DNA of 64,000 bases, from assembly GCA_002049455.2 (NCBI GenBank), contig KV918796.1, forward strand, positions 62,001 to 126,000, given 5' to 3'. The position numbers and the translations under genes were made by a program. This document shows, piece by piece, positions 54,526 through 64,000 of the stretch; positions within the stretch are counted from its first letter, which is position 1; every line of letters begins with the position of its first letter. This DNA comes from Porphyra umbilicalis. Taxonomy: Eukaryota > Rhodophyta > Bangiophyceae > Bangiales > Bangiaceae. Below the pieces are notes generated by a model that was given only the letters and a program-made list of their open reading frames with translations, did not search any database and was not told the DNA's origin.

Positions 54526-54972
54526 AAGCAGAGAAAGGTGGTCTGCTCCCTGCGGCCCTCGAACACGAAAGCCAACCGAAAAAGGTGGCCCACGCGTGTG
54601 CAGGGCGCCACTTGATCAGGTCTGGGAATGCCGAGAAAAAGAAAAAAAGGGCAATAAACAGTGAGTCTCCGACTTCCCCCATCAATCACAGCTGTCCGGG
54701 AGGCACGGATCGAATTTTATAGGGGACAAACAGTGATATCTTCCTGGGATGGGACATGGACGGAAGCTGACATCGCTTAGGTGGTCGTTCACCGCGACGA
54801 CAGCAGCCGAGCGCGCCCTTATTATCCAAGGAGAGCGACTTAAGCATGCCCTTTACGAAATTTATCCGTATTGCATCGCTTCGCGGCAAAAGTTGGTCGA
54901 CTTTTCATCCCTAGTTGAAAACAACAGTTGTCTCTGTCTCTGGCCGCCAGGACAGAATTGGGGGATCAGCAA

Positions 54973-55812
54973 TACCTTGTGGAATACGTGCGCTACTGGA
55001 TAAGTCAGTTTGCGGAATGCGAAGGCGACGTTGGTGGTTGCGACCTTCCGAACTCACGCAACCAGACATTTCGCATCACCATGAGAGGGACGCTGCGTGT
55101 CCCCCGTCAGTCGGCATCATTTGAGCTGCCGATCGTCCTTCAGTCGTCCTTAACTGGATGACGCGGAAAAGGTTTACATGTCCATTCTAGCGTGAATATG
55201 CAGTCGTTCCGGCGATCATCGGCGATCTTCCGTCGTGAGACAGACACGTTTCAGGTCACCACGTGCCTCAGAGTGCTTAAAGCGCCGTCACCTGATCAGC
55301 TTTCTGTTTCCGTCGGGTCGACTCGTTTCCAAAGGCGACCGCGACACCTACGTTGTGGGGCCACCCGTGGCGAGATGGACGAGCCAGAGAACGTCACTCA
55401 AATATCCGCGGAGGGCAGGGCTCGTGCACCGCAGTTGACGGCGACTAGTCCAGGATGCCCGTTTCTGTCCCTTGGAATACAGGTCTACGGGGCGTTCCGG
55501 TCCACCATGGGCGGGGGGCGGTGGCGGGCGCGGTTGTGCTAATGACAGAAGACGCTCTGATGGGTGCGCCGCAGTCTCCCAGTGACAAGTCCTCGTATCG
55601 ACGGCAGCCTCGCCGTTGGGTGGGGGAGGGGGGGACGCTGCGCAGACCTTCACGCGGCCAAGACAACAAAACCCCATCACGAGGGCGGCTTTTTCGTTGC
55701 GGGGAAACGTGGTCCCAAATGCGACTCGGCCAAGTCAATCGAAGGCCACGAAAACATTGCCGCGCTGCCGTTCCTGCCGCGATTTGCAATCAATTAATCA
55801 GGTTATGGGATA
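54973..55812. other. Intergenic DNA
   Basis: Several overlapping short frames on both strands, none recognised. 55740-55810 resembles 59365-59433 (CGCTGCCG, then GATTTGCAATCAATTAATCA against GGTTTGCAAGCAATCAACGA), the left flank of the paralogous MITE locus. Confidence 0.4.
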
Positions 55813-56260
55813 TTGCTAACCTCCTAAAAATGGCGGTTGCAGAGTGGTTGCCATCATTCAACAGCGTACGTGGACCAATGGAAAAGCTAAGAATCATGTG
55901 AGTTCCTTACACAGTCTCCTTATGCAGCTCTGCGCACTGGAAACCCACATCAGGATCTCAAGAAATCTGAAAACATTTGTTGATCTCATGAAGAATCACA
56001 GGTTTAGCCCAGAACCCTCTCTATGCCCTCTTCAGACCCAAGCAAGCGGCCCAGAAATCTCAGGAAATCTCGTTGATGGTTGCAATGTCTCTGCGTGACT
56101 CCAACAAGACACGTTGATTGGCTCGCAAGATATCTGGCGGCAACTCACAGCCAATAGTACAATAGTGGCTTGTCGACCGGCCAATCCGAATTTATTCTTA
56201 TGCTGTGTCGTCGCCTCTGCATCCTTCTTTCTACAACCGCCATTTTTTGGAGGTTAGCAA
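55813..56260. mobile_element. TA-flanked MITE, copy 1 (448 bp)
   Basis: The left end is TTGCTAACCTCCTAAAAATG and the right end read inward TTGCTAACCTCCAAAAAATG, flanked by TA at 55811-55812 and 56261-56262. The arms match over about 27 bp with one difference. The interior resembles the reverse complement of the interior of 59434-60005. An 84-codon frame (55844-56098) has a counterpart there but no known domain. Confidence 0.88.
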
Positions 56261-56281
56261 TACAAGTTCGGTAAATCAGAT

Positions 56282-56717
56282 AGAATATCTCAAATCTCAG
56301 CTGGCGTGTGATGCGGTTGCGACACGCGTCCCAAAAGAAAAACAGTCAGATAAAGTGGGGTGGTGTGCCTCCACGACAGCACCACAGGCGGTGCCCGAAT
56401 CCAGGTTTTGGTGTACCGGCTCGATCTGAGACCCACAAGCACCAAATACTTTGGCGCGGGACTGCGGCGTTGAGCCCGTGTTAAAAGCAGGGCACCCAGT
56501 GTCAGGAGAACGGTCCCCTATCGTGAGAGGGCGGGACCATCAAGAAATAAGCAAAGATGCTCGGAGCTCCACTCAGGGCTGTGCACGCGCAAGGATGTTT
56601 ACATTCCTGGTGTGTCCGCTCGGCGAGGTTCTCGGGTCAGGATACGTTTGCAGCCGTCCCTGTGTCGTGTGTCACCTGCACCTGGTGTAGCAAGGGCCAT
56701 GAATCACGCATGTCCTC
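56282..56717 (+). repeat. Dispersed repeat, copy 1 (about 435 bp)
   Basis: Matches 60018-60449 in the same orientation at about 90% (AGCTGGCGTGTGATGCGG, CAGGCGGTGCCCGAATCC, GTGTCACCTGCACCTGG). No gene recognised. Each copy follows directly after a MITE. Confidence 0.88.
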
Positions 56718-57233
56718 GTTCTAAAGGGCACAATACCAGACATCTGAACACAAATACGCCCCTTCATTTTCCTTCCGACGCGGGCGGCCGCTCAGGCAGG
56801 TTGTTTATCGTCTGGAAACGAATAGAAGCAGAGTAAGCAGAGAAGGGCCAGACAGCTGACCTTAAGAAGCCCTTTCTTCTTGTTTGGCTGACGCGGGCGG
56901 CCGCGCGGCCAGATTAATCATGGCTGGAGATGAATGGCTGCAGGATAAGGTCCATTGGCGGGCAACTCTCGCTGCGCTGCGTGAGCCGACGTGGGACGGA
57001 CACTCGGCGCGAGGCCACAGAAGGAAAGAGGAGTAGCCAGACGGGCACAGCGGGGGAGGGAGCGAGAAGGGCATGGCTGCGTGATCCGACGGCATTTTAG
57101 CACCCCGCTGGGCGCCGACGAGGACCTGAACGCACGCCACCCGCCGTTGCCCCCGACTCGCACGATCCCGCTCCCACGCTGAGCTTGCTGCCACAGTCCG
57201 CGCTACCCCACTGCATCGCCCATCGCCATTTCC
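56718..57233. other. Intergenic DNA upstream of an unrecognised coding region
   Basis: Contains two similar motifs, GACGCGGGCGGCCGC near 56785 and 56885, and no recognised gene. Confidence 0.35.
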
Positions 57234-57711
57234 ATGTCGTCGCCCGTGGGCGATGGTGCTGGAGCCAGCCCGACCCACAGATCCTTTGGAGCCGCGCACG
57301 TGGCCAAAGTTAAGCGCGTTTTTCGTGAGCTGGACGGCTGTGGCCGTCGCCGATCAAGTTGGACGCAATGGAGGGGCAATGGAAGCGCTTGAGGAGGCCA
57401 ACGTTTACTGTGAGGCGGCCGTGCACGCGGTTGCTGATGGTGCTGGGGACAAGGCTGCCGTTGGCCTGTCGGCGGGACGCATTGGCGGTGACGACAGGGG
57501 CAAAAGAATGAGCAAGGCCGACGCCGGCCTGTGCGTTTCTCGGGGTTCTGCCTTCGTGGCGGCCAACACGCTGTCCGCTTTTGAGGGTCCTGCATATTTT
57601 ATGCTGGACTTGCCTGTTGAGGCGGCCCCGAACCTGGCCGACCACGGCGGCAAGCGCAAGGCCATCGACGGCCCGCTGGCATGCAACCAAGAAGGTGAAG
57701 GTGGCAGGTGA
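57234..57711 (+). pseudogene. Unrecognised coding region, first part
   Basis: ATG 57234 opens MSSPVGDGAGASPTHRSFGA and AKVKRVFRELDG. Coding character then continues in the next frame from about 57350 (EALEEANVYCEAAVHAVADG, then GPAYFMLDLPVEAAPNLADH) to 57711. A third frame takes over near 57690. Either short introns or frameshifts separate the parts. The sequence is helical with no known motif. It could be a decayed host gene or a transposon gene of a family related to the coding region at 61112-64000, given similar composition. Confidence 0.35.
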
Positions 57712-57766
57712 CGCGGCCTGGAACGAGGCCTGCAGAGACACCGGCACGTGCGTGGCGCAGGGCAGC

Positions 57767-58339
57767 ATGGCCGACGATCAGCCAGCGAGGCCCGACGAGT
57801 TCGAGGCGGCCGCGATGGCCGTTGAGGACATTGGCACGAGCGCGGCGGCATTTGAGGCGCAGATGAACAACCTCCGCGCCCTATCGGCACCGCACTACAC
57901 CGTCATGCGCCTGCTCGCCACCAAGACTGCCGCGGTAGAAAAGCACCTCGCTTCTGCGGGTAAGACGTACCGCACGGCTGTTCGCTGGGCCGCCGCGTGC
58001 CACAAGGCGATGTCCACCCTCCACATGGAGCACCAGGTCACCCTCGACCGCGCCTTGACGGCCATGTTGCATTCCAAGGACGACACAGCCGTCAAAGACG
58101 TCGCGGGACGTGATGGAGCGGCCTCTGCAGCCAGTCGCACAGCCCAGGGGGCGGCGGTGGCGAGCGGCAGTGTCGACAGTGACGTCGTTCTCGTCGGCGT
58201 CTCACTTTCACGGGACAAGCTGAAGGTTGGCACGGCCGCGAGCACGGCCGAGAAAGCGCGTGACCGCGGGCAGCAGGACGCAAGCCAACTTGGTGACGAG
58301 TATCAGGGCGACAACCTGGGCCCTGGCCGAGCCGGCTGA
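57767..58339 (+). CDS. Unrecognised protein (190 aa), coiled-coil-like
   Basis: ATG 57767 gives MADDQPARPDEFEAAAMAVE, then a helical run (FEAQMNNLRALSAPHYTVMR, TKTAAVEKHLASAGKTYR, then AACHKAMSTLHMEHQVTLDR). A Ser/Val segment (SGSVDSDVVLVGVSL) and a polar tail end at TGA 58337-58339. Alanine-rich heptad-like spacing suggests a coiled coil. The frame is open upstream to 57581, so this may be the last exon of the gene starting at 57234. No family recognised. Confidence 0.4.
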   Translation: MADDQPARPDEFEAAAMAVEDIGTSAAAFEAQMNNLRALSAPHYTVMRLLATKTAAVEKHLASAGKTYRTAVRWAAACHKAMSTLHMEHQVTLDRALTAMLHSKDDTAVKDVAGRDGAASAASRTAQGAAVASGSVDSDVVLVGVSLSRDKLKVGTAASTAEKARDRGQQDASQLGDEYQGDNLGPGRAG

Positions 58340-59433
58340 GGCGGCCAGCGCGTGGCCGACAGACGTGTGATCCATGGTACGTGTGCATCGCCCTGGTGTG
58401 TTAGGTGAGATGGGGACAGCGGTGGAGAAGAGTCGGCAGGTCTCGTACCGAGGCCCACGGTTGGCCTTCCTTTTACTAGTTGCATGTTGTTTGTTTTTGT
58501 CGCGGTGGAGGGCCAGCACCCGCTTGGGTGGGCGCGTATTGTGTTCATATTGTCTTGTAGGGTGGTGAAGGGAACGGGGCCACCCTTTGCGGGCCTCGTA
58601 CGGAGGCCCAGGTGCAACCGTCGTGTACGTGATCATTCTTGCATTACATTGGTTTTAAGAGGACATTGAGGAGGAACAGGGTGGCGTACGGCGCCTAAAA
58701 AAATCTGGTGTTCTCTATTGTGTTCGTTCATGCGGTGGTGTGGCCACCGTGTAGACGTGGCGGCCGCCTGAGTGCCCTTCCCGTGCGTAGGTTGCCAAAT
58801 GGCCAAAAGATTTCCCATCCATTGCGGTGGCGGCGTGTGACGCGCTCGGCGGCAGCGCCGCCGCTGTCGCGGCGTCTGCAGCCGTCGGCAGCGGCGGTGA
58901 CTGTGGAGGCGGCAGCAGCGGCGGCTGTGGCGGCCGCTGCAGGCCGCGCCGCACGCGGTCACTGCCGCTTGCCGTACACGCTGATTGCTCGGCGTGCTGC
59001 TGATGCCAGCTGAATGCGAAATTGCGTGCGTTGTCCGACGGGCGACCGGGAAGGGGGTCAAGCGCCGCCACCAGCGGGGGGGCTGCTGACCCGCGATACG
59101 AGCGACGGCAGCGCGCGCGAGAGTAAAGCGCCGCGACCGGAGGGGGGGGCTGCCGCCCTGCCATACGGGCGGCGGCAGCGCGAGCGAGAGTAAAGCGCCG
59201 CTACCCGCGGGGGGGCTGCTGCCCCGCCATGCGGGCGGCGGCAGCACGCGACACAGAGAGTAGAATGTGCGCATCTTTGGCCACGACGCCGACGTGGCGA
59301 CGCTGTGGAAACTGAGACGCGGCCGCGTCAGCAGGAGCGCATAAGCAAAAGGAAGCCAACGCGCTGCCGCGCTTCCGTTTTTGCCACGGTTTGCAAGCAA
59401 TCAACGAACGAAATGAGAAAATACAGTTTCCGT
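58340..59433. other. GC-rich non-coding stretch
   Basis: An antisense frame of 255 codons (58633-59400) is rich in Arg, Pro and Ala and crosses a tandem repeat, so I do not accept it. Triplet-like GGCGGC/GCAGCG tracts lie at about 58850-58950. Confidence 0.4.
59062..59262. repeat. 66-bp tandem repeat, three copies
   Basis: GCGCCGC followed by GGGGGGGCTGC and GGCGGCAGC recurs at 59062, 59128 and 59194, period 66. Copies are about 85% alike. Confidence 0.8.
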
Positions 59434-60005
59434 TCTGCTAACCGCGGAGAAAATGGCGTTTGCAGAAAAGAAGGAGGCAGAGCCGACGGCAGAGCGTAGA
59501 AATGAAGTCGGATTGGCAGTTCGACAACAAAAGGTCGAACTGCTGGATGACAGTTATCGAACTATTGGCTGATACTTGCGGCCAGTAATCTTGCAAACCA
59601 ATCACCGAGCTTGCATGAGCCTGAAGAGCGGATGGAGAGGGTTCTGGGCCAGACCTGTGATTTCTCATGAGATCAGCAAACCTCTTCAGAGTTCTTGTGA
59701 TCCGGATGTGCGTTTCCAGTCAGTCAGAGTCGTTGCCACCCTGATTGAGATTTCTCGAGATTTTTGGGCCGCTTGCTTGGGCCTGAAGAGGGGATGGAGA
59801 GGGTTCTGGGCCAGATTTTTTATTTCTCATGAGATGAACAAACTTCTTCAGATTTCTTGACATCCGAATGTGGATTTTCAGTGCGCAGAGCTGCATTGGG
59901 AGACTTTGTAAAGATCTCAGATGATTTCTATCCCTTCCATTTGTCCACGTGGGCTGTCGAATTACTGCAACCACTCCGCAACCGCCATTTTCTGGAGGTC
60001 AGCAA
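59434..60005. mobile_element. TA-type MITE, copy 2 (572 bp), interior inverted relative to copy 1
   Basis: Left end TTCTGCTAACCGCGGAGAAA, right end read inward AATTGCTGACCTCCAGAAAA; both continue ATGGCG.TTGC. It is longer than copy 1 because a segment is duplicated in tandem (offset 162 bp: CCTGAAGAG.GGATGGAGAGG at 59620 and 59782). TA flanks are not kept. The interior is in the opposite orientation to copy 1, although both outer flanks are in the same orientation. Confidence 0.8.
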
Positions 60006-60017
60006 TTGATCAAATAC

Positions 60018-60449
60018 AATATCACCAATCTCGGCTGGCGTGTGATGCGGTTGCGACACGCGTCCCAAAAGAAAAACAGTCAGATCAAGTAAGGTGGTGT
60101 GCCTCCACGACCGCACCACAGGCGGTGCCCGAATCCAGGTTTTGGTGTACCGGCTCGATCTGAAAACCACTGGCTCCAAATACATTGGGGGCGGGACAGC
60201 GGCAATGAGCCCGTCTTGACGCAGGGCACCCAGCGTCAGGCGAACGGTCCCCCAGCGTGAGAGGGAGGGACCATCAAGAAATAGGCAAAGATGCTCGGAG
60301 CTCCACTCAGGGCTGTGCACGCGCAAGGATGTTTACATTCCTGGTGTGTCCGCTTGGCGGGTTTCTCGGGTCGGGATACGTGTGCAGCCGTCCCTGTGTC
60401 GTGTGTCACCTGCACCTGGTGTAGCAAGGGCCGTGAATCACGCATGTGC
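60018..60449 (+). repeat. Dispersed repeat, copy 2
   Basis: Same-orientation match of 56282-56717, following the MITE directly as in copy 1. Confidence 0.88.
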
Positions 60450-61111
60450 GCGCTGTTGAGCCCTAACGACAGTCGGCTGACTACGCAAAACGGCCTGTTT
60501 CTCCCTGACCAACTCGGATGGGCGCCCGGTCCGCAGCAGGTCAGCCTCTTTAGGACCGTATGACAGCTCCGGGCCGCCAGTGCGACAGAACAGACCCGAG
60601 AGACGAGCGCGACAATGGCAGCAAGCCGGCCCCCATCCTCACAAACCTTGCTGTCGAAGGCAGCTCGTCTGGCCGCCTCTCTGGGCCCCGCGCGTGGGGC
60701 CGGCGGCGAGGCTTTTTTGCCACGGCTTCGCATCGCCCAATGGCCACTAGCCACGCACCATTCACAGCATGCCTCCGCACGCTAGCGGCAGGTCTCGGTA
60801 CGAACGGTGGTTTGACGGCCATCAACAGATATGCGCGGGGCAGGGTGTCGGTGCACGGAGGGCACGGCGCAGCGTCACTCGTTCCTGTGGCCGCGGTGCC
60901 GCGGTCGCCTTTGCGCTTCAAACGTACCACGAGCGTTGTACGGGCGCCGGCACTTCAGGTTGGGACCATTTTCGTGAAGCGCACAGTTGGGACCGGTTTT
61001 GTGGAGCGTACTGCTGCAGGCGCTGTAGCGGTGACTCGTTTGACGACCTGGCAACGTCGGGGACGGCGGACGAAGCTCGGCACATTGCTACTGACGCTAC
61101 GGCATCCTGCG

Positions 61112-61837
61112 ATGGCGGATTCGGCGCCCCCAGCCGCATCACCCGCCCCCTCGTCCCCCACGACCACGATGGCCGGCAACTCCACGGCCACGCCGTCCGC
61201 ACCTGCTGACTCCTCCATTGCTCCTGTGGCCGGCAACTTTACGGCCACGCCGTCTGCACCTGCTGACCTCTCCAGTGCTCCTGTGGCGGCAAGCACAGCT
61301 GCAGACAAGACCACTCCTGCGAACGATCCTCGCCCCGCACATGGGCCCCCTGCTCGAGGAATCACGAAGGCCCAGCTCCAACGGGGCCTACGTAGCATCT
61401 GCACCCAGTGCAAGCGCGCGCAGTCCGTGAGCTCCAACTTCTCAATCTGCCCGGACCGGTGCCCGTGCCCGTGGGCGCGCCTGCCCTCGCCTCATCCAGA
61501 CTGGGGCTGGCGCTGGATTGGCAGCCAGCCCGGCTATTGAGGTCGCACAGCGGAGCGCCGGGCTCAACGCCGGCTTTGTTTCGTGTGCCGCCTTGCCCTC
61601 ACCGTCGGACCTCACCACTACACGTGTCCCCCGTGGTGCCCGTGCCCCTGGGCGTCCCCGCCGCGGGTTGACCTTTCCCCCGGACCGACACGGCAACCTT
61701 GTGACCGTCGACTGGAACGAGCGGCAGCGGCGTCTCTCGGAGGAATGAGTCGCTGCAGAGGCGCGGACCGCACCTCGCTGGATCCAAGTACAAACGTGGC
61801 CCGACGCGAACGGCGAGCACGGATTGCGGTGGATTGA
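61112..61837 (+). pseudogene. Cys-rich protein with duplicated CP..CPCPW motif
   Basis: ATG 61112 starts MADSAPPAASPAPSSPTTT, with a degenerate repeat (AGN.TATPSAPAD.S.APVA, twice). ITKAQLQRGLRSICTQCKRA leads to ICPDRCPCPW at about 61450, and the same frame repeats the pattern as CFVCRLALTVGPHHYTCPPWCPCPW-type sequence at about 61575-61650. A CXXC plus CPXXCPCPW pair looks like a zinc-binding module. One TGA (61538-61540) lies between the two modules, so the gene is broken or spliced there. The frame opens further upstream (60560) without coding character. Family unrecognised. Confidence 0.4.
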
Positions 61838-62051
61838 CTTCAACAAGCCGTAGCCGCCCGAGTGGTGGGAGCCGCAGCTCCTGGGCCCACTGCCCCCACG
61901 CCGTCGGTTCTAGCCTCCCTTCTCGCCGCCACAGGGGGTAGCATTCTGTGTCTTTGCCGCCGTTGACCTGCAAGGCCCTGTGGTATCCCGAGCCCACACC
62001 GGAGCCCGAGGCTGACCCTGAGTCCACGTTGACCACCACGGCGGCCAGGAC

Positions 62052-64000
62052 ATGGCCAGCTCCGACACCGATCCCGCCTCATCATCGACTTCACGATACC
62101 AAGACGGCCAGAACATGGCCGGCTCCGACATCATCCAAGACGTCCAGAACATGGCCGGCTCCAATTCCAGCCCCCACCCGTCTTACCCTGCACAACATCA
62201 CGGCGGCCAGAGCGCGGCAGCACAAGCACATAATCTCGGCGGCCAGAGCGTGGCCGGCACTACAAGCGGAACCCCCCCCGCTGCCCCTCTTGGCGCTCCC
62301 TTGCACGAAGGGGCGCGTGAGGCAGACGATGAGATCCTCCATGTGCGCCCAAGTCCACCACCCTAAGGCCCAAGCCCCGCACCCCAAGGCCCTGATTTCG
62401 TGCTGGCCACCATTGTTGGCAGTCCTCGTGAAGTGCGGGGCGTCTCCTGGGCTCTTGACGAGCGCGAGGTCGTCTGCTCCGTGTATGTGAATGCCACGCT
62501 CCACGCGGGTGTCGGCATTGACCAGCGCCTCGACACCTTCAAGGAGGACTACAGCGGCCGCTTCCGCGCGCGGCTGCCAAATGATATGCCGCGGGTAGAG
62601 CGCCGCCGCTCCCACTCCACGTCAGCAATCCAGAAGGAGCTCAGCTACAACATCTTCCCGACGGTCGACCGCTTCAAGAACTGCTACGTGGCGGTGTTGA
62701 GGCACCAGCTGACCGGCAACCCATAGCCGGAAGATGTCTTCAATGCCGCCCTGGCCAAGTACCATGGCCTGAGCCCCTACGAGGGCTTCAAACCGGAAGT
62801 TGTGGCCAAGCTAGACGACCAGCCGCTGCGCCTAAGGAACGTGCTGAAGAAGCTGGATAGCTTTAGTGGCGGTGCCACTATGGAGGCGCTGGCGGCTCCA
62901 CGTCGTTTGGCTCCCGATTCCGCAGAGGAGGAAGATGAGGAGGAGGACCTGTTCAACGAGCCCACAAGCTCAACCTACGAGCGCGCCTGGAAGCAGCGCC
63001 GGCAGCGTGGCACTCAAGAGCGGCCTATTGGTACCAAGGCCGCCAAGGCCTCTTCATGCATCGAGGCGGCACTGCAGCGCGAGTCGGTCGCGCACATGAC
63101 GGCTCTTAACTCCATCGCCGAGTCGGCAGCTGATCTCGTTACTGTGGCGTTTTGGTCGTCGCCTACGGCTGCCAACACTGAAGACGGTCGCGCTTGGTGG
63201 GCGCGCGAGGCAAGCCGCCGCCGGCAGCACGAACCTGATGGCCATCCCGCGGCCAGCATGAACGCTCCAGATGAGGCCAAGGAAGCAGAGATGCAGCAGG
63301 CGATTGACGCAACAGCTGCTGCGGCTACTGTTAGCGGCCGGGGACGCGGAGGTCGTCGTGGATGTGGAGTTGGGCGCGGAGCTGGACGCGGTGGACGCGG
63401 TGGCCGCGGCTGCGGTGGCGCTCGCTAGCGCGGTGCCCGTGCCAGCGTTCGCAGAGGAGCTCCCGGCCAACGTGAGCGCCGAGTTTTGCCCTTAGTGTCT
63501 GACGATGAGGAGGAGGCCAGGTCTATCACGGAGACGGACTCGGATGCAGGGTCGCCCGCACCTGGACTCGCCCCGAGCAACGTGCCCAGCGAAGACTTTG
63601 AGGAGTACACTGTGGTACCGCCGCCACCACCGCCGACGACGATGCCAGCACCATCGGCGTCTATCGAGGACGCCGCAAGCGCTGCTGCGGCATTGGTCCT
63701 GGCAACGTCAACACTGCGCAGCAGCAGCGATTCTGATGCCGACAACGGGGGAGATGACGTTGACGGTGACAAGGGCGATAGCTCTTCGGGTGCGGCGCGT
63801 GGCAGCCGCGCCCGTCGCGGCCGCGCAGGCGTCTCTGGCTCCCGGACCCCCCTGCCACCAACCCTACGCGCGGCCTCCTCCACTCGAGGCCGTTCGAGGC
63901 ATGCCGCCAAGAAGCAGCTGTTCTTGGACAAAGCGCGCACCACCGGCATGAGCATCGACGAAAGCATCGTCAACGGCATGGACTGGGGCTCATCGAGCGA
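62052..64000 (+). pseudogene. SANT/trihelix (Myb-like) DNA-binding protein, decayed, runs off the window
   Basis: One frame keeps coding character from ATG 62052 to the window end. It has four GGQ/DGQ-AG repeats (DGQNMAGSD, DVQNMAGSN, GGQSAAAQA, GGQSVAGTT), then REVRGVSWALDEREVVCSVY, GVGIDQRLDTFKEDYSGRF, HSTSAIQKELSYNIFPTVDR, FKNCYVAVLRHQLTG, PEDVFNAALAKYHG. This is the pattern of the Myb/SANT-like family (W..DE...L...Y, G.DQ...TF, a G.C tryptic segment, SG..E.D...A...Y) often coded beside PIF/Harbinger transposases. Then an acidic linker, a Gly/Arg-rich part (about 63330-63425) and an acidic tail follow. The frame carries TAA 62364, TAG 62724 and TAG 63426. Confidence 0.6.

Larger units (their letters stand above)
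46049..54972. mobile_element. 8.9-kb TA-flanked element with perfect 43-bp TIRs and an IS630/Tc1-type transposase
   Basis: The first 43 bp (46049-46091, TTGCTGATCCCCCAATTCTG...) are the exact reverse complement of 54930-54972. TA lies at 46047-46048 and 54973-54974. The right end carries a DDE transposase of the IS630/Tc1/mariner group on the minus strand, whose family targets TA. The left end carries a zinc-knuckle gene on the plus strand. Between are a 493-bp satellite array, a second repeat family and an inverted satellite block. Tc1/mariner elements are normally 1-5 kb. Alternatively two copies of one family flank unrelated DNA. Confidence 0.75.

Noticed and set aside
53347-54972. A simple 1.6-kb Tc1/mariner element containing only the transposase
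   Set aside because: No second TIR copy was found near 53300-53400; the only perfect partner of the right end is at 46049. It remains the main alternative if the left end was lost.
58633-59400. Minus-strand frame of 255 codons
   Set aside because: It crosses a 66-bp tandem repeat and triplet tracts, and its composition follows the repeats.
62052-64000. Reassignment of TAG to sense, suggested by coding character across in-frame TAG codons
   Set aside because: Other well-defined frames in the window end at TAG (for example 5301-5303), and a TAA and a nearby TGA also interrupt the same region. Decay is simpler.
1-64000. tRNA, rRNA, CRISPR arrays, telomeric repeats
   Set aside because: None seen. 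The only tRNA-like strings are the primer-binding sites of the Gypsy elements, which cover only tRNA 3' ends.

Overview
This window is eukaryotic, GC-rich intergenic DNA made almost entirely of transposable elements nested in one another. Nothing is bacterial: there are no operons, Shine-Dalgarno sites or CRISPR arrays. There are poly(A)-type AATAAA stretches, TA, TTA, 5-bp and 8-bp target-site duplications, and Ty3/Gypsy, Ty1/Copia, hAT, PIF/Harbinger, pogo and Tc1/mariner families. The high GC, the C/G-ending codons and this element mix would suit an alga (a red macroalga is one candidate) or another GC-rich protist. I cannot fix the lineage from sequence alone. I found no convincing intact host gene and no rRNA or tRNA gene. 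All identities quoted are estimates by eye.

Layout. 1-12485: a chromodomain-type Gypsy element on the minus strand (Gypsy-1: gag, protease, RT-RNase H, integrase, chromodomain). A GC-rich coding region of the opposite strand lies at its 3' end and is split by a 2.3-kb hAT element (1463-3759, 8-bp TSD). 12486-12556 and 25815-28250: a Copia relic whose 5' LTR was split by Gypsy-2. 12557-25809: Gypsy-2, complete to both LTRs (5-bp TSD CTATG), again chromodomain-type and again with an opposite-strand coding region between pol and the 3' LTR. A 3.69-kb PIF/Harbinger element (21534-25223, TSD TTA) sits in its leader. 28250-42840: Gypsy-3, minus strand, interrupted by two hAT elements in immediately adjacent 8-mers (31768-32518 and 32535-36464) and by an intact-looking pogo-like transposon (38435-41276) with perfect 28-bp TIRs.

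42841-46048: small MITEs and non-coding DNA. 46049-54972: an 8.9-kb segment bounded by perfect 43-bp TIRs and TA dinucleotides. It holds an IS630/Tc1-type transposase at the right end, a CCHC zinc-knuckle gene at the left end, a five-monomer 493-bp satellite with a dimeric higher-order structure, and an inverted block of the same satellite. 54973-60450: two paralogous segments, each containing a TA-flanked MITE, with the MITE interiors in opposite orientation. 57234-58339: an unrecognised coding region. 60560-64000: decayed coding sequence with a duplicated Cys-rich motif and a SANT/trihelix-like domain of the kind that often accompanies PIF/Harbinger transposases, running off the window end.

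How the parts relate. The retroelements are fossils and hosts for later DNA transposons. The youngest-looking elements are the pogo-like element (one open ORF, identical TIRs) and the 8.9-kb TA element (identical TIRs, open transposase). The two most unusual signals are the recurrent antisense coding region in two chromodomain Gypsy elements, and the large Tc1/mariner-type element that seems to carry a second gene and satellite DNA.
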